NCBI RefSeq assembly: GCF_026013525.1
Contig: NZ_JAPDRA010000009.1
Coordinates: forward strand, 124,001 to 188,000
DNA length: 64,000 nucleotides
Direction of reading: 5' to 3'
Source of the DNA: Sphingomonas canadensis
GTDB taxonomy: Bacteria > Pseudomonadota > Alphaproteobacteria > Sphingomonadales > Sphingomonadaceae
A program made the position numbers and the translations under genes. Below the pieces are notes generated by a model that was given only the letters and a program-made list of their open reading frames with translations, did not search any database and had not been told where the DNA came from. Positions 25,312-33,238 of this stretch are shown piece after piece; position 1 is the stretch's first letter; each line of letters begins with the position of its first letter.

Positions 25312-27062
25312 TGCGCGGCCGTCTCGCCACCGCAGCTTCGCTGGCCGCACTCGCCTGCGCGGCTTGTACCGCCACCTCCACGCCCGTCGCCGATACCGGC
25401 GGCGGGCCTGCCCCGGCGGCGGACGCGCGCTGCGCCGCCATCGCGGGGAAGATGAACGCGCGGCTGGGCGCCGACACACGGATAACCGCCGCGGAATATC
25501 GCCCGGCAGGCCCCATGGCGGCGCCGCCCGGCCCTCCCGGCTTCGCGATGCCGCCCGTGGACCTGCCCGACCATTGCGAGATCGGCGGCACGATCAACCC
25601 GCGCACCGGGATCGATGGCCAGAGCTATGCGATCACCTTCCGCCTGCGCCTGCCGGAAAACTGGAACGGCCGCTTTCTGATGGAGGGCGGCGGCGGCACC
25701 AACGGGATCGTTGGTGAGGCGATCGGGCGGATGGCCGGCGGGCCGGTGCCCGCGCTGGCACAGGGTTATGCCGTGCTCGCGCAGGATTCCGGGCACAGCA
25801 ACGCCACCAACAGCGTGGCCGAAAAGGGCGGCGCCACCGCCTTCGGCTTCGATCCCCAGGCACGCGCCGATTATGGCGGCGCGTCGCTTGCCCCGGTTAC
25901 GCTGGCAGCGCGGGACATCGCGACCGAATTCTACGGAAAGCCGCCGGAATTCAGTTATTTCGTCGGCTGCTCCAAGGGCGGGCAGGAAGGGATGATGCTC
26001 GCACAGCGCTATCCCGATCTCTACGACGGCATCATCGCGGGAGCGCCCGGCTTTGCCCTGCCGCGTGCCGCGATCGCCGAGGTCTGGGACACGCAGGCCT
26101 TCGCCTCGGTCGTAAGGGCCAAGGGCGAGGAGGTGACGCTCGCCAGCCTCGCCGCCAGCTTCGGCAACACGGACCTCGCCGTCGCGCGCGATGCCGTGCT
26201 CAAGGCGTGCGACGCCGGTGACGGACGCGAGGACGGGCTGATCGGCGCGTTCGAACAATGTACCTCGGCCAAGGTATTGCCCGAGCTCGAACGCCGGATA
26301 TGCACCGGCGCCAAACAGGACGGATGCCTGTCGCGGCCCCAGGTGGATGCGCTGATCCGCGTCCATGACGGCCCGCGCAATTCGAAGGGCGAGGCGCTCT
26401 ACGCCGGCTTCCCCTGGGACGCTGGCTGGGCGGACATGGGCTGGCGCGTGTGGAAGATCGGCTCGCCCGACGGCCGCATGCCGGCGATCAACGTCGCGAT
26501 GGGCACACCCGCGCTCGCCGCGATCTTCACCACCCCGCCAACCGCGCCGGGAGCCACGCCGGTTCAGGCGCTGGCCTATGCCATGGGCTTCGATTTCGAT
26601 CGGGACGCGCCCGGCATCTATGCAACCGGAGGCGCCTTCACGCGATCGGCCTGGCAGGATATCGGCGCGCGCTCGCCCGATCTCGCGGCCTTCGCGCGGC
26701 GCGGGGGCAGGATGATCGTGCCGCACGGGGTTTCCGATCCCGTGTTCTCAATCAACGACACGATTGCGTGGTGGAACGATGTGAACGGCAGGTCGCACGG
26801 CAAGGCCGCCAGCTTCGCGCGCGTCTTCCCGGTTCCCGGCATGGCGCACTGCATGGGCGGCCCCGCCACCGATCAGTTCAACGACTTCGCCGCGCTGGTG
26901 GACTGGGTGGAGAAGGGCAAGGCGCCCGACCGGATCGATGCGAAGGCAGGGCCGATGTCGCCCTGGCCGGGTCGTTCGCGCCCGCTCTGCCCCTATCCCA
27001 AGATCGCCCGTCCAAAGCCGGGCGCGACCGGGGATACGGCCGAAGACTTCGTGTGTAGCTGA
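25311..27062 (+). CDS. Tannase/feruloyl-esterase family hydrolase, exported
   Basis: A 583-residue secreted esterase. The N terminus is hydrophobic and ends in two cysteines (C16, C19), so it may be a lipoprotein or a cleaved signal peptide. The nucleophile elbow is GC220-S221-KGG, and the C-terminal histidine lies in MAHCMGG. Together these give the CS-D-HC motif that marks the tannase family, in which a disulfide joins the two catalytic regions. Substrates are esters of gallate, ferulate or other phenolic acids, often linked to sugars. ATG at 25311 overlaps the receptor stop by one base. A strong hairpin follows the gene. Confidence 0.87.
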   Translation: MRGRLATAASLAALACAACTATSTPVADTGGGPAPAADARCAAIAGKMNARLGADTRITAAEYRPAGPMAAPPGPPGFAMPPVDLPDHCEIGGTINPRTGIDGQSYAITFRLRLPENWNGRFLMEGGGGTNGIVGEAIGRMAGGPVPALAQGYAVLAQDSGHSNATNSVAEKGGATAFGFDPQARADYGGASLAPVTLAARDIATEFYGKPPEFSYFVGCSKGGQEGMMLAQRYPDLYDGIIAGAPGFALPRAAIAEVWDTQAFASVVRAKGEEVTLASLAASFGNTDLAVARDAVLKACDAGDGREDGLIGAFEQCTSAKVLPELERRICTGAKQDGCLSRPQVDALIRVHDGPRNSKGEALYAGFPWDAGWADMGWRVWKIGSPDGRMPAINVAMGTPALAAIFTTPPTAPGATPVQALAYAMGFDFDRDAPGIYATGGAFTRSAWQDIGARSPDLAAFARRGGRMIVPHGVSDPVFSINDTIAWWNDVNGRSHGKAASFARVFPVPGMAHCMGGPATDQFNDFAALVDWVEKGKAPDRIDAKAGPMSPWPGRSRPLCPYPKIARPKPGATGDTAEDFVCS

Positions 27063-27088
27063 GACCCGGGGGGGCCGATCCCATTGAA

Positions 27089-27147
27089 CCTGCCCGCTCC
27101 CCGGCATTCCCGGGGCAGCGGGCAGGCGCCGATTCAGCGAAGCTGAA
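27089..27147. terminator. Double hairpin between convergent genes
   Basis: CCTGCCCGCT at 27089-27098 pairs with AGCGGGCAGG at 27117-27126, with an inner CCCCGG/CCGGGG stem. A second perfect hairpin, TTCAGC-GAA-GCTGAA, follows at 27133-27147 with a short A/T-containing tail. The pair lies between the tannase stop and the convergent esterase stop and probably ends both transcripts. Confidence 0.7.
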
Positions 27148-27154
27148 AACGACT

Positions 27155-28228
27155 CTAAACGGCCGGCTGCCCGAAGGCGCGGCGCAGCGCGTTCAGCTTG
27201 GCCCCGGTGAACTGGCGCGCCTGGGGCGTATCCGCCGCCATCCGGTCAAAGCCGTGATAGGCCCCCGGCACCACCAGCAGCTCCGCCGGAACGCCCGCCT
27301 CGGTCAGCCGCCGGGCGTATTCGATGTCCTCGCTGACGAACAGGTCGATCCCGCCCACCGCGATGAAGGCGGGCGCCAGCCCCTCCAGCTTCTCCACGCG
27401 CGCGGGCACGCCGGCCGCGGGCACGTCCGCCCCGCCGGGCTCCACGCCCAGAAAGGATTTCCAGCCATAGCGGTTCGCCTTGGCATCCCAGCCTACCGAA
27501 CCGATGAACGGCGGTGTCTGGCGCGTGCTGCCGGTACGATCGTCGAGCATCGGATAGATCAGCGCCTGGAGCACCAGCGGCACCTCTCCCCGGTCGCGCG
27601 CGGCGATCGCCAGCAGCGCGGCATGGCCGCCGCCCGCGCTCTCGCCCAGCAGCGCGATCCGCTTCGGATCGACGCCCAGTTCCGCCGCGGAACGATACAT
27701 CCACAGCAGCCCGGCGTAATTGTCCTCCACCGATCCGGTGAAGCGGGTTTCCGGGGCAAGCCGGTATTCGACCGATACGATCACGCAATCCAGCGTCCGC
27801 GCCAGCTCCTGAAGCGGGCGCACCTCACCCTTCGCGGTGCCCAGGATATAGCCGCCGCCATGGGTGTGGAGGATGCCGGGGCGGCTGCCGCCGGCGCGCG
27901 CGTTGATCACCTGCACCGCAACGTCGGGCTGGCCGCGGCTGCCGGGAACCTTGCGCTCCATCACCGGCACGTCCGCCAGCGGCGGCTGGACGAATGCCGC
28001 CCCGCCCTTGCGCGCCTCCACGATCGTGGCGTCGTTGAAGCCGGGCATGCTGGCCATCATCGCCAGAACCTGCTGCGCCGATGCGCGCAACTCGGGCGCC
28101 ACGTGCGCCAGCGGATCGGCGGACGCCCTGCCCGCCCCCGCTGCCAGCGCAGTCCCGCCCCGCGCGGCCAGTGCGGAGAGCAGCGCCGCGCCGCCCATCC
28201 TGCCGAAATCCCGCCTGCTGAATCCCAT
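27155..28228 (-). CDS. Tat-exported alpha/beta-hydrolase (hormone-sensitive-lipase type)
   Basis: A 357-residue esterase. The N terminus SRRDFGRMGGAALLSALAA is a twin-arginine signal. The oxyanion motif HGGGY (123-127), nucleophile S197 in GESAG, and C-terminal GAYHGFD (histidine) with an upstream Asp in GIDLFVSED show the HSL/Abhydrolase_3 family, which hydrolyses short or medium acyl esters. ATG at 28228 is preferred over 28234 because GGGAGG lies 6 bp before it. It is second in an operon with another exported hydrolase, 38 bp downstream of its stop, under operator D. Confidence 0.87.
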   Translation of the reverse strand: MGFSRRDFGRMGGAALLSALAARGGTALAAGAGRASADPLAHVAPELRASAQQVLAMMASMPGFNDATIVEARKGGAAFVQPPLADVPVMERKVPGSRGQPDVAVQVINARAGGSRPGILHTHGGGYILGTAKGEVRPLQELARTLDCVIVSVEYRLAPETRFTGSVEDNYAGLLWMYRSAAELGVDPKRIALLGESAGGGHAALLAIAARDRGEVPLVLQALIYPMLDDRTGSTRQTPPFIGSVGWDAKANRYGWKSFLGVEPGGADVPAAGVPARVEKLEGLAPAFIAVGGIDLFVSEDIEYARRLTEAGVPAELLVVPGAYHGFDRMAADTPQARQFTGAKLNALRRAFGQPAV

Positions 28229-28266
28229 CGTCATCCTCCCATTGCCGGTTCCTTGCCGGCCGATCC

Positions 28267-29262
28267 TCAACGCGGTCCGGGCAGATGCCGGTCCAGCCAC
28301 AGCGCGAATTGGGGCAGCCACTGTCCCCAGGGGCGATCGGCCGGGCCAACGCCGAAGCCATGCCCGCCCTCCTCGAACAGATGGACCTCCACCGGACGCC
28401 CCGCCGCCTTCAGCGCGCGCATCATCAACAGGCTGTTCTCGACCGGCACGGCCGTATCGTCCTGGCAGTGGGCAAGGAACACGGGCGGCGTCTGCGCGGT
28501 GACATGCCGGGCGGGCGAACGCCGGTCGATCAGATCGGCCGGGGGATTTTCGCCCAGCAACTGCCGCGCCGACTCCGCGTGCGTAACCGGCGCTTCCGCG
28601 CTGATGACCGGATAGACCAGCCCCATCGCGGTTGGCCGCGCATCGATCGCGTCCACCGCGTCGCGCGGCGCATGGAGCCGCTCCGCAAATCCGGTGGCCA
28701 GCGAGGCGCCCAGGTGCCCGCCGGCCGAGAACCCCACGGCGGCCACCGCCGCAGGATCGATCCCGTAGCGCGCGGCGTTCGCGCGGATCAGCCGCATCGC
28801 GCGCTGCGCATCCTGCAACGGCACGTCCGCCCGGTCTCGCCAGCCCTCGCCCGGCAGGCGATAGGTGAGCACGAACACGGTATAGCCCCGCGCCGTCATC
28901 TCGCGCGCGACGTCGACGCCCTCATTGAGGATCGAGACGAAGATATAGGCGCCGCCCGGGATCGAAAGCAGCGCCCTGCCGTTCGGCCGCTTCGGGCGGA
29001 ACACGTGCAGCTCCGGCCGCTCGACATTGCGGAGCCAGGGCGCGGGCCAGTCCTTCGGCACCGGCTTTGCCGCGAACCCGCCGGACGGAGGGCCATCGGG
29101 CCAGAGCGGCAGCACCTCCGCATCGCGCCACACATCGGGGATGGGGGGCAGCACGGGATATTCCTGCGCGCGTGCCGGGCTGACCGCCAGCGCCGCCGAC
29201 GCCGCCGCCAGGAAACCGCGCCGATCGAAACCCGCGCGCAAAAATCGAACCTTGCCGGCCAT
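28267..29262 (-). CDS. Tat-exported alpha/beta-hydrolase (acetyl-ester hydrolase-like)
   Basis: A 331-residue hydrolase with a twin-arginine signal (DRRGFLAAASAALAVSPARA), an oxyanion segment SIPGGAY at 100-106, nucleophile S179 in GFSAGGH and a terminal GGHGFGVG histidine motif. The family includes acetyl-xylan and pectin/sugar acetyl-esterases. ATG at 29262 follows GAGGGGAGAAGC. It is the first gene after LacI operator D. The two Tat-exported esterases and the exported tannase-like enzyme would give the periplasm three different ester-cleaving activities, all seemingly under the levansucrase-locus LacI regulator. Confidence 0.87.
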   Translation of the reverse strand: MAGKVRFLRAGFDRRGFLAAASAALAVSPARAQEYPVLPPIPDVWRDAEVLPLWPDGPPSGGFAAKPVPKDWPAPWLRNVERPELHVFRPKRPNGRALLSIPGGAYIFVSILNEGVDVAREMTARGYTVFVLTYRLPGEGWRDRADVPLQDAQRAMRLIRANAARYGIDPAAVAAVGFSAGGHLGASLATGFAERLHAPRDAVDAIDARPTAMGLVYPVISAEAPVTHAESARQLLGENPPADLIDRRSPARHVTAQTPPVFLAHCQDDTAVPVENSLLMMRALKAAGRPVEVHLFEEGGHGFGVGPADRPWGQWLPQFALWLDRHLPGPR

Positions 29263-29334
29263 CCGCTTCTCCCCTCGGTCGTTGATCTGCCGCCTTGGAC
29301 CGCTCGCGAACTATATCGCCCCGGCGGCGTTACG

Positions 29335-29344
29335 CAATCGATTG
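29335..29344. promoter_or_regulatory. LacI-type operator D (CAATCGATTG) before esterase operon
   Basis: CGCAATCGATTGCT directly follows the LysR stop codon region and is centred 77 bp before the esterase start at 29262. It is the fourth copy of the motif and lies 8-10 kb from lacI, extending the regulon to the minus-strand esterases. Confidence 0.7.
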
Positions 29345-30253
29345 CTATATTCTCTCCGCCTCCGCGCATTCGCGCAGCATCCAGGCGCGGAAGGCATGGA
29401 AGGCCGGGCTCTGCGCCCGCCCCTCGGGGAAGACCAGATAATAGGCGCCGCCCGCCGACGCGGTGGCCGGAAAGGGGCTGATCAGCCGCCCCTCCTCCAG
29501 TTCCGGCTCGATCAGGAACCGCGGGATCAGCGCCACCCCCGCGCCCGCCACAGCCGCCTGCGCCAGCATCAGGAACTGCTCGAAGGTGGCACCCGGCACC
29601 GGCGCCACGTCGGGAATCCCGGCATCGGCGAACCACGTCGCCCAGGCGTTGCGCCGCGATGCCAGCGCCAGCAGCGGCACACGCAGCAGGTCGGCCGCCG
29701 TGCGCACCCCGTTGCGCTCAGCGAATTCGGGCGAGAGCACCGCCACCGATTCCTCGCGGAACAGATAGTCGTGGTGCGCGCCCGGCCAATCCGGCGCGCC
29801 GAAATGGATCGCGGCGTCGAACGGCTCATCGGCGAAGTCGAACTCGGTCGACCGGGCCGAGAAGCTGATCACGATATCGGGCACCTGCGCCGTCAGCCGC
29901 GGCAGCCGCGGCGCCAGCCAGCGCATGCCGAAGCTGGGCAGCGTCGCCACCGCCAGCTCGCGATCCGGATGCCGCTCGATCGCGCGCGCGGTGGCGCGGC
30001 GGATGCGATCCAGCGCCGGGGCCACCGCATCGGCATAGTCGCGCCCCTCCGCGGTCAGCATCACGCCGCGTCCGGCCCGCTCGAACAGCTCCAGTTGCAA
30101 CCAATCCTCCAGCAGCGCGATCTGGCGGCTCACCGCGCTCTGCGTCAGCCCCAGCTCGTCCGCCGCGCGCGAAAAGCTGCCGTGCCGCGCCGCGGCGGTG
30201 AAGCTGTGCAAGGCGCCGGTCGGCGGCAGCAATCTGCGACGGGCCTCATCCAT
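29345..30253 (-). CDS. LysR-family transcriptional regulator (GcvA-like)
   Basis: A 302-residue regulator. The N-terminal winged helix has ALHSFTAAARHGSFSRAADELGLTQSAVSRQIALLEDWLQ (residues 14-52). The C-terminal substrate-binding domain resembles GcvA-type members (PRLTAQVPDIVISFSARSTEFDFADEPFDAAIHFG). It is divergent from the aminotransferase gene of the 2-oxoadipate cluster, 179 bp away, and so is its likely activator. Its start codon overlaps one arm of an inverted repeat (ATCCAT-N11-ATGGAT), which fits the autorepression common in the family. Confidence 0.88.
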   Translation of the reverse strand: MDEARRRLLPPTGALHSFTAAARHGSFSRAADELGLTQSAVSRQIALLEDWLQLELFERAGRGVMLTAEGRDYADAVAPALDRIRRATARAIERHPDRELAVATLPSFGMRWLAPRLPRLTAQVPDIVISFSARSTEFDFADEPFDAAIHFGAPDWPGAHHDYLFREESVAVLSPEFAERNGVRTAADLLRVPLLALASRRNAWATWFADAGIPDVAPVPGATFEQFLMLAQAAVAGAGVALIPRFLIEPELEEGRLISPFPATASAGGAYYLVFPEGRAQSPAFHAFRAWMLRECAEAERI

Positions 30254-30270
30254 TCCGATTGCTCATGGAT
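30248..30270. promoter_or_regulatory. Inverted repeat ATCCAT-N11-ATGGAT at the lysR start
   Basis: The arms at 30248-30253 and 30265-30270 are separated by 11 bp, like the T-N11-A boxes of LysR regulators. One arm covers the lysR start codon, so binding would block its own expression. The 162 bp up to the aminotransferase start contain a tandem 10-bp repeat. Confidence 0.35.
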
Positions 30271-30336
30271 TTGTTCGCGATTGTCGTTTCACTAGCCCAT
30301 GGCGAACCGGGTATGAAGCCCCGATTACGCGCGATG

Positions 30337-30359
30337 GCATGCGGATTTCGCATGCGGAT
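30337..30359. repeat. Tandem GCATGCGGAT repeat in the lysR-aminotransferase promoter
   Basis: GCATGCGGAT occurs at 30337-30346 and 30350-30359, 13 bp apart. Each copy contains the palindrome GCATGC. It lies about 75-95 bp before the aminotransferase start and could be an additional regulator site; no function is established. Confidence 0.4.
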
Positions 30360-30432
30360 ATTCGCGATCGGCAAGTGTGACGCGGCCCGCGCGAACGCCC
30401 GGCACGCGCCCCTGCCCGGATGGAGACGTTGG

Positions 30433-31629
30433 ATGTCCGATACGCTGATGGCGGTCTATAACCGCCCCTCGCTCACCTTCGAACGCGGCGAGGGGAGCTG
30501 GCTCTACACCGCCGATGGCACCGCCTATCTCGATTGCATGGCGGGCATCGCCACCAACGCGCTGGGCCATTGCCACCCCGCGCTGGTCGCCGCGCTCACC
30601 GCCCAGGCGAACCGCATCTGGCACCTGTCCAACGTGCTGCGCGTCCCTGGGCAGGAGGTGCTGGCGGACAAGCTGACCGCCGCCTGTTTCGCCGACACCG
30701 TGTTCTTCGCCAATTCGGGGACCGAGGCGGTGGAATGCGCGCTGAAGACCGCGCGGCGCTATCACGCCCATCGCGGCAATCCGGAGCGGATCGACGTGAT
30801 CGGCTTCGCGGGATCGTTCCACGGCCGCACCTATGGCGCGATGAACGCCGCCGGCAACCCGGCTTATACCGATGGTTTCGGCCCGCGCCTGCCCGGATAT
30901 GTCCAGTGCCGGATCGACGCGCTTGAGGATATCCGTTCGGCCATCTTCGCCCCCACCGCCGCCGCGCTGATCGTTGAGCCGGTGCAGGGCGAAGGCGGCG
31001 CCCGCGCGCTCGACGGCCACTGGCTGCGCCAGATACGCGAATGGTGCAGCCAGGCGGGCGTGCTGCTGATCCATGACGAGATCCAGAGCGGCATGGGCCG
31101 TACCGGGCGGCTGTTCGCGCACCAGTGGTTCGAAGGCTGCGCGCCGGACATCATGACGGTGGCCAAGGCGCTGGGCGGCGGCTTTCCGGTCGGCGCGTGC
31201 CTGGCCACGCGCGCGGCTTCGGAGGCGATGACCTTCGGCAGCCACGGCTCCACCTTCGGCGGCAATCCGCTGGCAATGGCCGTCGCCAACGCCGCGTTCG
31301 ACCTGATCCGCGATGCAGCGCTGATGCCGCATGTTCTGCGCATCGCCGCACGGCTTTCCGAAGGGCTCGACGATATCGCGCGCCGCTATCCCGACGTGGT
31401 GTCGGACGTGCGCGGCAAGGGATTGCTGATCGGCGTGCGGATGGTGGTGAACAACCGCGAGTTCATGGGGCTCGCGCGCGACCAGCGCCTTCTGGTGGCC
31501 GGCGGCGGCGAGAATTGCGTGCGCCTCCTCCCCCCGCTCAACCTCTCCGCGGCCGAGGCGGCCGAGGCGCTGACGCGGTTCGAGGCTGCATGCCGGGCCG
31601 CGCGCGCGGCGCTGCCACAGGCGGCCTGA
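30433..31629 (+). CDS. Class III aminotransferase (ArgD/AstC-type)
   Basis: A 398-residue PLP enzyme. PLP contacts are NSGTEA at 94-99, VEPVQGEGG, HDEIQSGMGRTG at 214-225 and Lys245 in VAKALGGG. It closely resembles acetylornithine/succinylornithine transaminases, which act on omega-amino groups. In this cluster an L-lysine or related omega-amine role, giving a semialdehyde for the next enzyme, is plausible. ATG at 30433 has GGAGA upstream; the longer upstream frame is non-homologous. It is divergent from lysR and 94 bp before the aldehyde dehydrogenase. Arginine biosynthesis (ArgD) remains an alternative. Confidence 0.85.
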   Translation: MSDTLMAVYNRPSLTFERGEGSWLYTADGTAYLDCMAGIATNALGHCHPALVAALTAQANRIWHLSNVLRVPGQEVLADKLTAACFADTVFFANSGTEAVECALKTARRYHAHRGNPERIDVIGFAGSFHGRTYGAMNAAGNPAYTDGFGPRLPGYVQCRIDALEDIRSAIFAPTAAALIVEPVQGEGGARALDGHWLRQIREWCSQAGVLLIHDEIQSGMGRTGRLFAHQWFEGCAPDIMTVAKALGGGFPVGACLATRAASEAMTFGSHGSTFGGNPLAMAVANAAFDLIRDAALMPHVLRIAARLSEGLDDIARRYPDVVSDVRGKGLLIGVRMVVNNREFMGLARDQRLLVAGGGENCVRLLPPLNLSAAEAAEALTRFEAACRAARAALPQAA

Positions 31630-31723
31630 AACGCGGGCGGCGGGCTTCCGCGCCATTGGCCCACCGGCTAGGGTCGGGCAATATCGCCCCGCCCCCGCCG
31701 GGCACCAGAAATCAGGTACGAAC

Positions 31724-33133
31724 ATGACGATCTTGCGCTCGACAGACCCCGCCACCGGCGAAGCCGTGTGGGAAGGCCCGGAGGCGGACGCCGCCGCCTG
31801 CGCCGCCGCGGTGGCGCGGGCGCGCGCCGCCTTCCCCGGCTGGGCCGCGCAGGATCTCGACGCGCGCATCGCGCTCGCCCGCCGCTATGCCGAGCGGCTG
31901 ACCGCCCGCCGAGCCGAGCTGGCCGAGCTGATCGCGCGCGAGACCGGCAAGACGCGGTGGGAGAGCGACGCCGAGGCCGGATCGATGATCGGCAAGGTGG
32001 AGGTCTCGATCGCCGCCAACGCCGAGCGCACCGGCACGCGATCGAGCGACACCGGCTTCGGCAAGGCGATCCTGCGCCACCGGCCGCATGGCGTGATGGC
32101 GGTGCTGGGGCCGTACAACTTCCCCGGCCACCTGCCCAACGGCCACATCGTCCCCGCGCTGCTGGCCGGCAACACCGTGGTGTTCAAGCCTTCGGAGCTG
32201 ACCCCCGCCGTCGGCGCGCTGATGGCCGATGCCTGGCGTGAGGCCGGGCTGCCCGATGGCGTGCTGGAACTGGTGCAGGGCGGACGGGATAGCGGCGCGG
32301 CGCTGATCGCGCAGGATATCGACGGGCTGCTCTTCACCGGCTCCGCCACGGCGGGCGCGCATTTCCGGCGTATTTTCGCCGATCGGCCGCAGGTGATCCT
32401 GGCGCTGGAGCTCGGCGGCAACAATCCGCTGATCGCATGGGATGGCGATCCGGATGCGGTCGCCTCGATCGTGGTCCAGTCCGCCTATATCACCACCGGC
32501 CAGCGCTGTTCCTGCGCCCGGCGGCTGATCGTGCCGCAGGGTGCCGCTGGCGACGCGATCGTCGAGGCGGTGGCCGCGCTGGCGGCGCAGCTCCGCATCG
32601 GCGCCTGGAACGATGCCGAGACCGCGTTCATGGGTCCGCTGATCTCCGCCGCCGCCGCCGATACGGCCGAGGCGCGCGTGGCCCAGTCGATCGCGGCAGG
32701 CGCCCGGCCGGTGCTGACGCTGCGCCGCCTCGATCGCTCGCCCGCCTTCGTCACGCCCGCGCTGCTCGACGTCACCGGCATCGCCACCGCCGACGAGGAG
32801 CTGTTCGCCCCCGTGCTCACCGTGCGCCGCGTGGCGGATTTCGACACCGCGATCGCCGAGGCGAACGCCACCCGCTTCGGCCTTTCCGCGGGCCTGGTGA
32901 GCGATGACGAGGCGCTGTGGCAGCGCTTGCTGGCGCACAGCCGCGCGGGGATCGTCAACCGCAACCGGCCCACCACCGGCGCGGCGGCGGCGATGCCCTT
33001 CGGCGGGATCGGCGAATCCGGCAACCACCGCCCCAGCGCCTGGTACGCCGCCGATTACTGCGCCTATCCTGTCGCCAGCTTCGAGGCGGCGCAGGTGCGC
33101 GACGATCGCGCGGCGATCCCCGGACTGCGCTGA
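31724..33133 (+). CDS. Aldehyde dehydrogenase, succinylglutamate-semialdehyde dehydrogenase (AstD) type
   Basis: A 469-residue NAD(P)-dependent dehydrogenase with the AstD-like run RPHGVMAVLGPYNFPGHLP, general base E229 in LELGGNN and nucleophile C262 in TTGQRCSCARR. AstD oxidises succinylglutamate semialdehyde in arginine breakdown. The other arginine-succinyltransferase genes (astA, astB, astE) are absent here and an HglS-like gene follows. Oxidation of 2-aminoadipate 6-semialdehyde in lysine catabolism is therefore an alternative I favour. The ribosome site before ATG at 31724 is weak. Confidence 0.85.
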   Translation: MTILRSTDPATGEAVWEGPEADAAACAAAVARARAAFPGWAAQDLDARIALARRYAERLTARRAELAELIARETGKTRWESDAEAGSMIGKVEVSIAANAERTGTRSSDTGFGKAILRHRPHGVMAVLGPYNFPGHLPNGHIVPALLAGNTVVFKPSELTPAVGALMADAWREAGLPDGVLELVQGGRDSGAALIAQDIDGLLFTGSATAGAHFRRIFADRPQVILALELGGNNPLIAWDGDPDAVASIVVQSAYITTGQRCSCARRLIVPQGAAGDAIVEAVAALAAQLRIGAWNDAETAFMGPLISAAAADTAEARVAQSIAAGARPVLTLRRLDRSPAFVTPALLDVTGIATADEELFAPVLTVRRVADFDTAIAEANATRFGLSAGLVSDDEALWQRLLAHSRAGIVNRNRPTTGAAAAMPFGGIGESGNHRPSAWYAADYCAYPVASFEAAQVRDDRAAIPGLR

Positions 33134-33148
33134 CCGGCGAGCGGGAGA

Positions 33149-33171
33149 ATTCATTCCATATCCGAATGAAT
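33149..33171. promoter_or_regulatory. Inverted repeat ATTCATTC-N7-GAATGAAT before the DUF1338 gene
   Basis: A perfect 8-bp inverted repeat (33149-33156 and 33164-33171) lies in the 105-bp gap between the aldehyde dehydrogenase and the DUF1338 gene, 68 bp before the latter start. It may be a regulator box for an internal promoter; as an RNA hairpin it would be weak. Confidence 0.45.
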
Positions 33172-33238
33172 CCATGCCGCATTGTCGCTATTCGCCGGCA
33201 AGCGCCCTTCCTACAGCGCGTCCCGAAGGAGATATTCC

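Noticed and set aside
23437..25479. A long antisense frame over the second TonB receptor
   Set aside because: Same composition artefact, no recognisable domain, no ribosome site.
30433..33133. A complete arginine succinyltransferase (AST) pathway
   Set aside because: Only AstC- and AstD-like genes are present; astA, astB and astE are absent from the window, and an HglS-like gene follows instead.
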